From: Sphingomonadaceae bacterium
GTDB lineage: Bacteria; Pseudomonadota; Alphaproteobacteria; Sphingomonadales; Sphingomonadaceae
Length of the DNA stretch: 17,066 bases
Direction: 5' to 3'
NCBI GenBank assembly: GCA_013821585.1
Contig: JACDGO010000008.1
Location: 1-17,066 of the forward strand
The translations under genes and the position numbers were made by a program. A model generated the notes under the pieces. The model had not been told where the DNA came from and did no database searches. It was given only the letters and a program-made list of their open reading frames with translations. This document shows, one piece after another, positions 6,883-17,066 of this stretch; the first letter of the stretch is position 1; each line of letters begins with the position of its first letter.

Positions 6883-8150
6883 AGAGCCTTCTGCTCATCG
6901 CTGCGCTGCTTTCGAGCGCCGCGCCCGCGCAAACAATCGACCGGGCGACGCAGACGCGGATCGATCGCGTCCTGAAAGCCACACCGCTGATCGATGGGCA
7001 CAACGACCTGCCGTGGGAGCTGCGCACCAAATACGGATCGAACGTCGAGGGGACCGACGTCTCCGCGAACTCGGACAAGTTGCCCCATGCGCTGATGACC
7101 GACATCGCGCGGCTGCACGCGGGGCGGATGGGCGCGCAATTTTGGTCGGTCTATATCCCGTCCGACGTGACGGGCGACGCCGCGATCCGCACGACGATCG
7201 AACAGATCGACATCGTCAAGCGCCTCGCTGCGCGCTACCCGCGCGACCTCGAAATGGCCTACACCGCCGCCGACATAGTCCGCATCCACAGGGCCGGGCG
7301 CGTCGCGAGCCTGATCGGCATCGAGGGCGGGCACCAGATCGGCAATTCATTGCCCACGCTGCGCGCGTTCCACGCGCTCGGCGCGCGCTACATGACGCTC
7401 ACGCATTTCAAGAACAACGACTGGGCCGACAGCGCGACCGACGATCCCGCGCATCATGGCCTCACCGATTTCGGGAAGGCCGTGGTCGCGGAGATGAACC
7501 GCGTCGGCATGATGATCGACCTCAGCCACGTCTCGCCCGAGACGATGCGCGCGGCGCTCAGCGTCACCAAGGCGCCGGTGATTTTCTCTCATTCGGACGC
7601 GCGCGCGCTCAACGATCATCCCCGGAACGTGCCCGACGACGTGCTGAAATTGGTCGCGGCGAACGGCGGGGTGGTGATGGTCAATTTCTATCCCGGCCAC
7701 CTCTCCGCCGCCTATCGCGACTGGTCGGCTGCGCACGACGCCGAGGAAGCACGCGGCAAAGGGTTGTTCACCGGCCAGCCCGAGCGGCGCAAAGCGGCGC
7801 TCGATGCCTGGGCAACCGCGCATCCCGCGCCGCTCGTGCCCGTCGGCGTCGTCGCCGATCACATCGAGCATGTCGTGCAGGTCGCGGGTCACGACCATGT
7901 CGGCATCGGCGGCGATCTCGACGGCGTCGACGTCGCGGTTCAGGGATTGGGCGGCGTCGACGGCTATCCCTTGCTCTTCGCCGAGTTGATCCACCGCAGC
8001 TGGAACGACGCCGACCTTGGAAAGCTCGCGGGCGGTAATCTGCTGCGCGTTCTGGCGCGCGTCGAAGCAGTCGCGGCGTCGATGAAGGACGTGCCCCCAT
8101 CGAGAGCGACCTTGCCCCCCGCATCCCCGGTCGCCATCTCCACGCAATGA
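6879..8150 (+). CDS. Exported membrane dipeptidase (renal dipeptidase-like, peptidase M19)
   Basis: This 423-residue zinc enzyme hydrolyses dipeptides, including ones with a D-residue in some relatives. After a signal peptide (MKSLLLIAALLSSAAPAQ) the M19 metal site is complete: His41 and Asp43 in IDGHNDLP, bridging Glu149 in GIEGGHQIG, His217 in DLSHVS, His238 in FSHSDARAL, plus Asp346 in GGDLDGV. The GTG start at 6879 overlaps the previous stop by 4 bases and has GGGGAG upstream. The protein ends with a proline-rich tail and ATGA, whose ATG starts the next gene. No C-terminal anchor is evident, so despite the name it may be soluble in the periplasm. The pairing with an S9 peptidase suggests stepwise peptide degradation; this is inference from context. 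Confidence 0.93.
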   Translation: MKSLLLIAALLSSAAPAQTIDRATQTRIDRVLKATPLIDGHNDLPWELRTKYGSNVEGTDVSANSDKLPHALMTDIARLHAGRMGAQFWSVYIPSDVTGDAAIRTTIEQIDIVKRLAARYPRDLEMAYTAADIVRIHRAGRVASLIGIEGGHQIGNSLPTLRAFHALGARYMTLTHFKNNDWADSATDDPAHHGLTDFGKAVVAEMNRVGMMIDLSHVSPETMRAALSVTKAPVIFSHSDARALNDHPRNVPDDVLKLVAANGGVVMVNFYPGHLSAAYRDWSAAHDAEEARGKGLFTGQPERRKAALDAWATAHPAPLVPVGVVADHIEHVVQVAGHDHVGIGGDLDGVDVAVQGLGGVDGYPLLFAELIHRSWNDADLGKLAGGNLLRVLARVEAVAASMKDVPPSRATLPPASPVAISTQ

Positions 8151-8806
8151 CCCAGCCTCCCATGAAGGCCGCGATCGTTCCGGTGACGCCGTTGCAGCAG
8201 AACTGCACATTGCTCTGGTGCACCGAGACGATGCTCGGCGCGTTTGTCGATCCCGGCGGCGACCTGCCGCGCCTGAAGGCGGCGGCGGCGCAGCATGGGG
8301 TCACGATCGAGAAGATCCTGATCACCCACGGCCACATCGACCATTGTGGCGAGGCGGGGACGCTGGCGAAGGAATTGGGCGTCAGGATCGAGGGGCCGCA
8401 CGAGGCCGACCGCTTCTGGATCAGCCGCCTCGAGGACGACGGGCGCAACTACGGCGTGAATGGCAAGGTGTTCGAGCCCGACCGCTGGCTCGTCCAGGGC
8501 GATACGGTGACGGTCGGCAAGCTGACGTTCGACGTCCATCACTGCCCCGGCCACACCCCCGGCCATGTCGTCTTCCATCATGCGCCGTCGAAGCTCGCGA
8601 TCGTCGGCGACGTGCTGTTCCAGGGATCGATCGGCCGCACCGACTTTCCGATGGGCAACCACGCCGACCTGTTGAACGCGATCCAGACACGGCTGTGGCC
8701 GATGGGCGGAGAGACCGCGTTCGTCCCCGGCCACGGCCCGATGTCGACCTTCGCGCAGGAACGGCGCGGCAACCCGTTCGTCGCCGACAGGGTTCTCGCC
8801 ACATAA
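8147..8806 (+). CDS. MBL-fold metallo-hydrolase, glyoxalase II-like (YcbL type)
   Basis: The 219-residue cytosolic protein has the full binuclear metal site of the metallo-beta-lactamase fold: THGHIDH (His61, His63, Asp65, His66), His136 in CPGHTPGH, Asp155 in GDVLFQGSIGRTD, and His196 in PGHGP. The GS-I-GRTD segment and compact length resemble YcbL-type hydroxyacylglutathione hydrolases, which lack the longer glutathione-binding C-terminus of classic glyoxalase II. The likely reaction is hydrolysis of a thioester such as S-lactoylglutathione, but the true substrate is uncertain. The ATG at 8147 overlaps the dipeptidase stop (ATGA); the ATG at 8162 is a possible alternative start, five residues shorter. 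It belongs to the sdaA cluster by spacing. Confidence 0.9.
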   Translation: MTQPPMKAAIVPVTPLQQNCTLLWCTETMLGAFVDPGGDLPRLKAAAAQHGVTIEKILITHGHIDHCGEAGTLAKELGVRIEGPHEADRFWISRLEDDGRNYGVNGKVFEPDRWLVQGDTVTVGKLTFDVHHCPGHTPGHVVFHHAPSKLAIVGDVLFQGSIGRTDFPMGNHADLLNAIQTRLWPMGGETAFVPGHGPMSTFAQERRGNPFVADRVLAT

Positions 8807-8821
8807 ACAGGGAGAGCCGGG

Positions 8822-9238
8822 ATGTGGAAGAAACTCGATCCGATCTTCACGGCGATCGCGTCGTGGATCGCCGCCGCCAGCGGCCAGCCCGCCGCGTTTA
8901 TCGTCGCACTCGCGACGGTGATTGTGTGGGCGGTGAGCGGCCCCGCATTCAACTATTCGGAAACATGGCAGCTCGTCATCAACACGGGGACGACGATCGT
9001 CACCTTCCTGATGGTGTTCCTGATCCAGAATTCGCAGAACCGCGACACGGCGTCGATGCAGGCCAAGCTCGACGAGCTCCTCCGCGCGATCGACGGCGCG
9101 CGCGAACAGTTCATCGGTATCGAGCATCTTTCGGCGGCCGAGGTCGAGCAAATCCGCACCGACCTTGAACGAGAAGTGTGCAATGACAAGACCAAGAAGA
9201 CGAACGCCAGCGTCGAGAAGCTGATCCGCCGGCTTTAG
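8822..9238 (+). CDS. Low-affinity iron permease family small membrane protein
   Basis: The 138-residue product resembles the low-affinity iron permease family (PF04120 type). It starts [21 protein letters not shown], followed by two hydrophobic segments at about 24-45 and 50-70, the conserved-looking [11 protein letters not shown], and a charged helical tail ([19 protein letters not shown] onward). A GGGAGA ribosome-binding site lies 6 bases before the ATG, 15 bp after the metallo-hydrolase stop, so it is probably the last gene of the plus-strand operon. The name comes from a yeast transporter; iron transport by the bacterial members is, to my knowledge, not well shown, so treat the function as tentative. 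Its TAG overlaps the pyrC stop on the other strand. Confidence 0.8.
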   Translation: MWKKLDPIFTAIASWIAAASGQPAAFIVALATVIVWAVSGPAFNYSETWQLVINTGTTIVTFLMVFLIQNSQNRDTASMQAKLDELLRAIDGAREQFIGIEHLSAAEVEQIRTDLEREVCNDKTKKTNASVEKLIRRL

Positions 9239-10272
9239 TCCAACAGCCGCCAGCCGAGCGTTTCGCCGGCATGGAAGGGCACGATCGCCGTGCCGCCCGC
9301 GGGAAGCGCGTCGGGCACGGCAGTCTCGCCGCGTTCCAGGGTCACGGTGCCCGCGTTGAGCGGCAGGCGGTAGTAGCGGGAACCGTGCTCGGACGCGAAG
9401 CCTTCGAGCTTGTCGAGCGCGCCTTCCTCGTCGAACGCGGTGGCATAGCTTTCGAGGGCGTGTGGCGCGTTGAAGATTCCCGCGCAGCCGCACGCCGACT
9501 CCTTGGCGTGTGCTGCGTGAGGCGCGCTGTCGGTGCCGATGAAGAACTTAGGATTTCCCGAAGTCGCGGCGCGGCGGATCGCCAGCCGGTGACGCTCGCG
9601 CTTGGCAACCGGAAGGCAATAGGCGTGGGGGCGGATGCCGCCGTCGAACATCGCGTTGCGGTTGATGGCGAGATGGTGCGGCGTGATCGTCGCCGCGAGA
9701 CGATCGGGTTCATCGCGCACGAAATCCGCCGCCTCGGCGGTGGTGATATGCTCGAAGACGGCGCGCAACTCGGAGAAGTCGCGCAGCAACGGCGCGAATA
9801 CACGTTCGATGAACACCGCCTCGCGGTCGAACACGTCGACGGACGGGTCGGTGACTTCGCCATGAACCAGCAGCGGCATGCCGATCCGCTGCATCCGCTC
9901 GAGCGCCACGCGGATGTTACGGATGTTGGTGACGCCCTGCGCCGAGTTGGTCGTGGCGTTCGCGGGATAAAGCTTGCACGCGGCGAACACGCCGCTCTCG
10001 AAACCACGGGCAATCTCGTCGGGGTCGGCCGCGTCGGTCAGGTAGCAGGTCATCAGCGGCGTGAAGCCGCCGCCAGACGGCACGGCGGCGAGGATGCGTG
10101 TTCGATAGGCTTCGGCGGCGGCGATTGTCGTGACCGGTGGCGCGAGGTTCGGCATGACGATCGCGCGCGCGAAGACGCTCGCCGTGTAGCCCGCGACCGC
10201 GCGCAACATGTCGCCGTCGCGCAAATGGACATGCCAGTCGTCGGGACGACGGATCACGAGGCGGTCGGTCAT
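9235..10272 (-). CDS. pyrC: Dihydroorotase, class II (PyrC)
   Basis: This cytosolic zinc enzyme interconverts carbamoyl-aspartate and dihydroorotate, the third step of UMP synthesis. The 345-residue length and metal ligands fit E. coli-type PyrC: His14 and His16 in [10 protein letters not shown], the carboxylated Lys100 in [12 protein letters not shown], His137 in LLVHGEV, His175 in EHITT and Asp248 in GTDSAPH. The ATG at 10272 has GGAG 5 bases upstream; an upstream in-frame extension exists but no homology supports it. It is transcribed alone on the minus strand, divergent from the YgfZ-like gene across 47 bp. Its TAA overlaps the TAG of the facing permease gene, leaving no room for a separate terminator. 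Confidence 0.96.
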   Translation of the reverse strand: MTDRLVIRRPDDWHVHLRDGDMLRAVAGYTASVFARAIVMPNLAPPVTTIAAAEAYRTRILAAVPSGGGFTPLMTCYLTDAADPDEIARGFESGVFAACKLYPANATTNSAQGVTNIRNIRVALERMQRIGMPLLVHGEVTDPSVDVFDREAVFIERVFAPLLRDFSELRAVFEHITTAEAADFVRDEPDRLAATITPHHLAINRNAMFDGGIRPHAYCLPVAKRERHRLAIRRAATSGNPKFFIGTDSAPHAAHAKESACGCAGIFNAPHALESYATAFDEEGALDKLEGFASEHGSRYYRLPLNAGTVTLERGETAVPDALPAGGTAIVPFHAGETLGWRLLD

Positions 10273-10319
10273 CGGCGCTCCGGCTTGGGTTTCGGCGCGG
10301 CGCACCCTAGATCGCAAGG
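10273..10319. promoter_or_regulatory. Divergent 47-bp intergenic region, pyrC / ygfZ-like
   Basis: Both genes must start transcription here or within the neighbouring coding sequence. The only clear element is the pyrC ribosome-binding site (GGAG on the minus strand, 10278-10281). On the plus side AAGG directly abuts the ATG, too close to be a good Shine-Dalgarno site, so the ygfZ-like mRNA may have a very short or absent leader. I cannot assign -35/-10 boxes with confidence. Confidence 0.35.
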
Positions 10320-11054
10320 ATGCCCGCGACCACCCTGACCGACCGCGCCGTCGTCCGCCTGTCGGGCTACGATCCGCGCGGCTTTCTCCAGGGGCTCGTC
10401 ACCAATGACGTCGCGGGGCGACTCCCGGTCTGGGCGGGGCTGCTGACGCCGCAGGGCAAGGCGTTGTTCGATTTCATCGTCTGGGCGGATGGAGACGATC
10501 TGTTGATCGACTGCGAGACGGATCAGGCCGATGCGTTGATCCGGCGACTGTCGCTCTATCGCCTGCGCCGCGTGATCACGATCGCGCGCGATGAGCGCCA
10601 GGCGGTGCATTGGACGAAGGACGGCGCCGGCGATCCGCGCCTCCCCGCGCTCGGCCGCCGCTGGATCGCGCCGCCGGGCGATCCGGCCGAAGGCTGGCAT
10701 GCACATCGCCTGTCGCTCGGCGTCGTCGAGGGCACGGCGGAGCTGGGGCAGGACAAGACGCTCTGGCTCGAATGCAACGCGCGCGAGCTGAGCGGCGTGA
10801 GCTTCGAAAAGGGCTGCTACGTCGGGCAGGAAAACACCGCGCGCATGCATCACCGCGACAAGGTCGCGCGGCGCTTGCTTGTGCTCCCCGGCGGAACAGC
10901 GCCCGCGGAGCGCGTGCGCGCGGCCCATACCGATCTCGGTCTCGAAGTCGCGCACCTCCGCGTCGTTGACGTCGATCGCGGGCTGCTTCCCGGCTGGCTC
11001 GCCGAAACGCCCCTGATCCAAGCCGTTGGCGTTGGGCAGGACGACATGTCCTAG
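10320..11054 (+). CDS. ygfZ: YgfZ/GcvT-domain folate-binding Fe-S maintenance protein
   Basis: The 244-residue cytosolic protein belongs to the YgfZ/IBA57 group, which uses folate to help build or repair [4Fe-4S] clusters in selected enzymes. The diagnostic motif K-G-C-[FYWL]-x-G-Q-E is present as KGCYVGQE at 164-171 with Cys166, and the GcvT-like N-terminus ([22 protein letters not shown]) matches the family's GxDAxxFLQG-type opening. The length is short but typical for alphaproteobacterial members. It is divergent from pyrC and 54 bp upstream of the cation transporter; co-transcription with the latter is possible. An Fe-S client, SdaA, is encoded nearby, though a functional link is only a guess. 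Confidence 0.88.
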   Translation: MPATTLTDRAVVRLSGYDPRGFLQGLVTNDVAGRLPVWAGLLTPQGKALFDFIVWADGDDLLIDCETDQADALIRRLSLYRLRRVITIARDERQAVHWTKDGAGDPRLPALGRRWIAPPGDPAEGWHAHRLSLGVVEGTAELGQDKTLWLECNARELSGVSFEKGCYVGQENTARMHHRDKVARRLLVLPGGTAPAERVRAAHTDLGLEVAHLRVVDVDRGLLPGWLAETPLIQAVGVGQDDMS

Positions 11055-11098
11055 CATCACATCGGGCGCTCGCCTAAGTGACCCCCGAACGGGAACGC

Positions 11099-11103
11099 AG
11101 GGG
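11099..11103 (+). promoter_or_regulatory. Ribosome-binding site supporting the TTG start of the CDF transporter
   Basis: AGGGG lies 5 bases before the TTG at 11109. The frame is closed by TGA at 11079 and contains no ATG or GTG between that stop and the TTG. The first downstream ATG (codon 46) would delete the first membrane helix. Confidence 0.7.
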
Positions 11104-11108
11104 CCGCC

Positions 11109-12020
11109 TTGGGTCATTCGCATCATCAAGGCCATGACCACGCGCATGCGCCGACCGCGTTCGGCCGTGCGTTCGCGATCGGCATCATCCTCAACGGCGC
11201 GTTCGTGGTTGCCGAAGCGGGCGCGGGCCTTGTCTGGGGATCGATGGCGCTGCTCGCCGACGCGGGCCACAACCTTTCAGACGTCCTCGGCCTTTCGGTT
11301 GCCTGGGCGGGCGCGGCGCTCGCGGCACGGCCGGCGAGCGCGCGTTTCACCTATGGCCTCGGCGGCTCGACGATCCTCGCCGCGCTCGCCAACGCGCTGC
11401 TTCTGATGGCGGCGCTCGGCGCGATCGTCCTCGAAGCGATCCACCGCGTGCAGGCGCCGGTTCCCGTTGCCGGCGGCGCGGTAATGGCGGTCGCCGCCTT
11501 GGGTATCCTCGTCAACGGCGCGACCGCGCTTCTTTTCGCGCGCGGCAGACACGGCGACATCAATATTCGCGGCGCCTATGTCCATATGGCGGTCGATGCC
11601 GCGGTCTCCGCGGGCGTCGTCGTCGCGGGCCTCGCCATCCTGGTGACCGGCAAGGCGTGGATCGACCCGGCCGCGAGCCTGATCGTCGCGGGCTTCGTTG
11701 CGTGGAGCAGCTGGGGGCTACTGCGCGAATCGATGACGATGGCGCTCGGCGGCGTTCCCGACGGCATCGACGTCGAACAGGTGCGCGCCGCGCTTTGCGC
11801 GCTCCCCGGCGTCGCTACGGTCCACGACCTCCACATCTGGCCGATGAGCACGACCGAGCCGGTGATGACCGCGCATCTGCTGATGCCGAGCGGCCACCCA
11901 GGTGACGCGTTCCTGACGCAAGCACAGTCATTGATGCACGCGCGCTTCGGCATCGGTCACGCGACGCTGCAGATCGAATTGAGCGAGGCGTGCGCGGTCG
12001 AGTGCGCGGATCCCGCCTAA
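11109..12020 (+). CDS. Cation diffusion facilitator (zinc-type efflux transporter, ZitB/CzcD-like)
   Basis: The 303-residue inner-membrane protein exchanges protons for divalent metal, most likely exporting Zn2+. It starts with a histidine-rich tail (GHSHHQGHDHAHA), then six predicted helices at about 18-40, 44-68, 86-110, 120-143, 156-180 and 184-205. The metal sites in helices 2 and 5 read His54-x3-Asp58 (GHNLSD) and His159-x3-Asp163 (HMAVD), the HD/HD pattern linked to zinc preference. A cytosolic C-terminal domain follows, containing VHDLHIW, and ends with Cys-Ala-Val-Glu-Cys. The start must be TTG (see the ribosome-binding-site entry). The gene stands 54 bp after the YgfZ-like gene and ends 3 bp from the convergent M13 peptidase. 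No metal-responsive operator was recognised. Confidence 0.93.
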   Translation: MGHSHHQGHDHAHAPTAFGRAFAIGIILNGAFVVAEAGAGLVWGSMALLADAGHNLSDVLGLSVAWAGAALAARPASARFTYGLGGSTILAALANALLLMAALGAIVLEAIHRVQAPVPVAGGAVMAVAALGILVNGATALLFARGRHGDINIRGAYVHMAVDAAVSAGVVVAGLAILVTGKAWIDPAASLIVAGFVAWSSWGLLRESMTMALGGVPDGIDVEQVRAALCALPGVATVHDLHIWPMSTTEPVMTAHLLMPSGHPGDAFLTQAQSLMHARFGIGHATLQIELSEACAVECADPA

Positions 12021-12023
12021 CCC

Positions 12024-14051
12024 CTACCAGATGTGCACGCGCTGCTCGGGCGGCAGATAGAGCGCGTCACCGGGCTTCACGTCGAACGCCTTGTACCAGG
12101 CGTCGACGTTCCGAACGATGCCGTTGACGCGGTAGATCGCCGGGCTGTGCGGGTCGCCGAGCAGCTGCTCGCGAACCGCGCCCTCGCGCCGTTTCTCGCG
12201 CCACGCCTGCGCGAAGGCGAGGAAGAAGCGCTGGTCGCCGGTATAACCGTCGATCACCGGCGGCTCGCCGTGCTGCGCGACGTAGCGGCGCCACGCGCCG
12301 TAAGCCATTTCGATGCCGCCGAGATCGCCGATATTCTCCCCCATCGTCAGCGCGCCGTTGATGTGGACCCCCGGCACCGGTTCATAGCTGTCGTATTGCG
12401 CGCCGAACCGCGTCGTGCGCTCGGTGAACAGCTTGGCACTTTCGGGCGACCACCAGTCGCGCAGGCGTCCATCGGCGGCGAAGCGGCGGCCCTGATCGTC
12501 GAAGCCGTGACCGATCTCGTGCCCGATGACCGCGCCGATCGCGCCATAGTTCACCGCCGGGTCGGCTTTCGGATCGAAGAACGGCGGCTGGAGAATCGCT
12601 GCGGGGAAGGTAATCTGGTTCTGGAGCGCGTTGTAATAGGCGTTCACCGTCTGCGGCGTCATGCCCCACAGGCCCCGGTCGACCGGCTTGCCCAGCCGCG
12701 ACAATTGCAGCGCCCAGCGGAACTGCTCCGCGCGCACCGCATTGCCGATCACGTCGCCGCTAACGATCTTCAGCGGCGCATAGTCGATATATTTGACCGG
12801 ATGGCCGATGCGCGGATCGAACGCGGTCAGCTTGGCCTGCGCCTCGCGTTTTGTCGCCGCGTCCATCCAGGCGTTCGCCGCGATGCGCTCGCCCAGCGAC
12901 GCGCGCAGGTTGGCGATCAACTCGCCCATTTGCCGGTCGCTCTCGGGCGGATAGTTGCGCTCGACGTAGAGCCGGCCGACTGCTTCGCCGAGGCTCGTAT
13001 TGAGCAGGGCGACGCCGCGCTTCCAGCGAACTTTCTGCGCCGGTTGGTCGCGAAGCGTCTTGGAGAAGAAGGCGAAGTCCGCTTCGTCGAACGCGCGCGG
13101 CAGATACTGGGCGTGGCTCCGGATGAAGTGAAAGGCGAGATAGTCCTTCCACGTCGACAGCGGCACGGCGTCGAGCAGCTTGCCCGCGGCGGCGATCGCT
13201 GTCGTCTGGCCCACGATCACCGTCTCGACATTGCCGAGGCCCGCGTTCGTCAGCGTCGTCGTCCAGTCGAACTGCGGCGCCAGCGCCGTCAACTGCGCGC
13301 GCGTCATCGGGTTGATGATCTGTGTGACGTCGCGGCTGCGCTCGGGCGTCCACTGGTCCTTCGCGATCCGCGTTTCGACCGCGATAATGCGCTCGGCACG
13401 CGCCGCCGGTTCGCTGAAGCCCGCGAGCGTCAGCATCTGTATGACATAGTTTCGATAGGCGGCGCGGAACGCGTCGTATTTCGCGCCGTCCTTCAGGTAA
13501 TAGTCGCGGTTGGGCATGCCGAGGCCGCCCTGCGATACTGTCGCCGCATAGACCGTCGGGTCGGCGGGATTGGGGCTGATGCCTATCCTGACCGGCGCGA
13601 AATATTCGGTGGTCGCGAACAGTTTCAAAAGGCCGGCGCGATCCTTGACCGCGTCGATCCGTGCGAGCCAGGGCTTGAGCGGCGCGGTTCCCTTTGCCTC
13701 GATCGCCGCCGCATCCATCCAGGACGCATAGCTGTCCGCGATCTGCTGGCCCGCGCTGCCCGGCGCATGCGGGCTGCGCGCCAGCCCGTCGACGATCGTG
13801 CGGACACTCGCTTCCGCGCCGTTGGCGAGATCGAGGAAGCCGCCCGCGCTCGTCTGGTCCGCGGCGATCTGCGTTCGCGCGTCCCAGCTGCGGTTGGCGT
13901 AGGCCCAGAAATCGTCGCCGGGCTTCACCGCGGTATCGCGCGCGCTGAGGTCGACGCCCCAGGTTCCGATCGCGGCGGGTGCGGCGAAGCCGGGCGTGGC
14001 GAATGACAGCAGGGCGGCGGACGCGAGCATCGCGGCGCGAAAATTGGTCAT
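12024..14051 (-). CDS. Exported M13 family zinc metallopeptidase (neprilysin/PepO-like)
   Basis: The 675-residue protein begins with a signal peptide (MTNFRAAMLASAALLSF, cleavage near Gly-Phe-Ala-Ala) and continues with the M13 N-terminal domain (GDDFWAYANRSW at about 45-56). The catalytic domain carries NAYYN, HEIGHGFDDQGR with zinc ligands His511 and His515 and catalytic Glu512, and ENIGDLGG with the third ligand Glu572 and Asp576. Length and motif spacing match full-size bacterial M13 enzymes, which cut peptides of limited size outside the cytoplasm. It ends in Val-His-Ile-Trp, close to the usual C-terminal Trp. A GAGAGGA ribosome-binding site lies 5 bases before the ATG. No lipobox cysteine is seen, so it is likely soluble in the periplasm. 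It is 94 bp downstream of ligA and probably has its own promoter. Confidence 0.95.
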   Translation of the reverse strand: MTNFRAAMLASAALLSFATPGFAAPAAIGTWGVDLSARDTAVKPGDDFWAYANRSWDARTQIAADQTSAGGFLDLANGAEASVRTIVDGLARSPHAPGSAGQQIADSYASWMDAAAIEAKGTAPLKPWLARIDAVKDRAGLLKLFATTEYFAPVRIGISPNPADPTVYAATVSQGGLGMPNRDYYLKDGAKYDAFRAAYRNYVIQMLTLAGFSEPAARAERIIAVETRIAKDQWTPERSRDVTQIINPMTRAQLTALAPQFDWTTTLTNAGLGNVETVIVGQTTAIAAAGKLLDAVPLSTWKDYLAFHFIRSHAQYLPRAFDEADFAFFSKTLRDQPAQKVRWKRGVALLNTSLGEAVGRLYVERNYPPESDRQMGELIANLRASLGERIAANAWMDAATKREAQAKLTAFDPRIGHPVKYIDYAPLKIVSGDVIGNAVRAEQFRWALQLSRLGKPVDRGLWGMTPQTVNAYYNALQNQITFPAAILQPPFFDPKADPAVNYGAIGAVIGHEIGHGFDDQGRRFAADGRLRDWWSPESAKLFTERTTRFGAQYDSYEPVPGVHINGALTMGENIGDLGGIEMAYGAWRRYVAQHGEPPVIDGYTGDQRFFLAFAQAWREKRREGAVREQLLGDPHSPAIYRVNGIVRNVDAWYKAFDVKPGDALYLPPEQRVHIW

Positions 14052-14071
14052 GGAAATCCTCTCGAATCAGC

Positions 14072-14095
14072 GCTTTGCGGGCGCGCTAACAAAGC
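14072..14095. repeat. Inverted repeat upstream of the M13 peptidase gene
   Basis: GCTTTG (14072-14077) and CAAAGC (14090-14095) are exact reverse complements around a 12-base centre, about 20-45 bp before the ATG at 14051. It could be an operator or a 5'-leader hairpin for the peptidase, or part of the end of the ligA transcript. No U-run is present on either side, so an intrinsic terminator is not supported. Confidence 0.3.
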
Positions 14096-14145
14096 AACGC
14101 GCGCGCGGCAATCGCGCCGGTCGAAATCACGCGGCGGTTCGTCGG

Positions 14146-16561
<2,416 letters not shown>

Positions 16562-16562
<1 letters not shown>

Positions 16563-17066
16563 CACGCCGCTTCCACCAGCCGCGACGCCTGCGCCCGCGC
16601 TTCATCGGTGACTTCGGCACCGGAGAGCATCCGCGCGATTTCCTCTCGCCGCGCCTCGGCGTCGAGCAGCTTCAGGTTGGTGCGCGTGACGAGGCCGTCG
16701 TGGTTCTTGGTGATGAGCAGGTGCTCGCTTCCCCGCGCCGCGACCTGGGGGCTATGAGTGACGACGAGCACCTGACGCCCATCCGCCAGCCGCGCGAGGC
16801 GTTCGCCGATCGCGCTCGCGACCGCGCCGCCGACGCCGCGATCGACCTCGTCGAAGATCATCGTCGCGGCGCCGCCCTCCTCCGCGAGCGCGACCTTCAA
16901 TGCGAGGATGAAGCGGCTGAGCTCGCCGCCGCTGGCGATGCGCGCGAGCGGGCCGAACGGCGCGCCGGAGTTGGTCGAAACCTCGAACTCGACGCGGTCA
17001 GCGCCCACCTCGCTCTCCGGCCCCGCCGCGATCGCCGTGCGAAAGCGCGCGGCGTCGAGCTTGAGC
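16562..17066 (-). CDS. recN: DNA repair protein RecN, C-terminal part (5' end outside window)
   Basis: RecN is an SMC-like ATPase that acts at double-strand breaks during recombinational repair in the cytoplasm. The 167 residues visible are the C-terminal ATPase half: the ABC signature in ASGGELSRFILALKVAL, Walker B in TMIFDEVDRGVGG, and VVTHSPQVAARGSEHLLITK with the switch histidine. The tail AQASRLVEAA and the stop match the family end, so the gene looks intact here. Walker A and the coiled coil lie beyond the edge. Its TGA overlaps the start of the small membrane-protein gene by one base, and ligA follows that gene, so the three are likely one transcript. Confidence 0.95.

Noticed and set aside
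11038..11052. AGGAC-GACAT-GTCCT hairpin at the end of the ygfZ-like gene as a terminator
   Set aside because: The stem is only 5 bp, lies inside coding sequence and has no following U-run; chance is likely in GC-rich DNA.
12033..14006. 657-codon plus-strand frame antisense to the M13 peptidase
   Set aside because: It mirrors a full-length zinc peptidase with intact catalytic motifs; its own translation is low-complexity and Arg-rich, as expected from codon bias on the opposite strand.

Overview
The window is dense, high-GC DNA (roughly two-thirds G+C) from an alphaproteobacterium, most likely a sphingomonad. That placement rests on remembered protein similarity (the AspC-type aminotransferase, the recN-ligA neighbourhood, the exported S9, M19 and M13 peptidases) and on codon use; no search was run. 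Genes are packed head to tail on both strands and no gap exceeds 100 bp. I see no tRNA, rRNA, CRISPR array, transposase or phage gene.

Left part (1-3508, minus strand). Reading leftwards: a PabB-PabC fusion for p-aminobenzoate synthesis, then 11 bp later an AspC-like PLP aminotransferase, then a 33-residue single-span membrane peptide, then, 2 bp on, an exported MsrA cut by the window edge. A perfect inverted repeat overlaps the aminotransferase stop codon.

Middle plus-strand cluster (3575-9238). Five genes probably form one operon: [4Fe-4S] L-serine ammonia-lyase (sdaA), exported S9 prolyl-oligopeptidase-type peptidase, exported M19 membrane dipeptidase, glyoxalase-II-like metallo-hydrolase, and a small low-affinity-iron-permease-family membrane protein. 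Junctions are 4-base overlaps or gaps of 11-15 bp. The set suggests periplasmic peptide breakdown linked to serine deamination, which is an inference from order and spacing.

Next come pyrC (minus; its stop codon overlaps that of the permease gene) and, divergently, a YgfZ/GcvT-like Fe-S maintenance protein followed by a zinc-type cation diffusion facilitator with a TTG start. An exported M13 (neprilysin-like) zinc peptidase lies convergent to the transporter, 3 bp from it.

Right end (14146-17066, minus strand): recN (partial), a small three-span membrane protein, and ligA. This is the most unusual spot. The membrane-protein gene is clearly poorer in G+C than its surroundings, yet its start overlaps the recN stop (TGATG) and its stop overlaps the ligA start (ATGA). 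The first codons of ligA are a hexanucleotide microsatellite, seven GAAGCC units and three GCAGCC units, encoding a Glu-Ala/poly-Ala tail ahead of the ligase fold. Otherwise the window is mainly housekeeping and accessory metabolism, and I found no convincing new multi-gene system.
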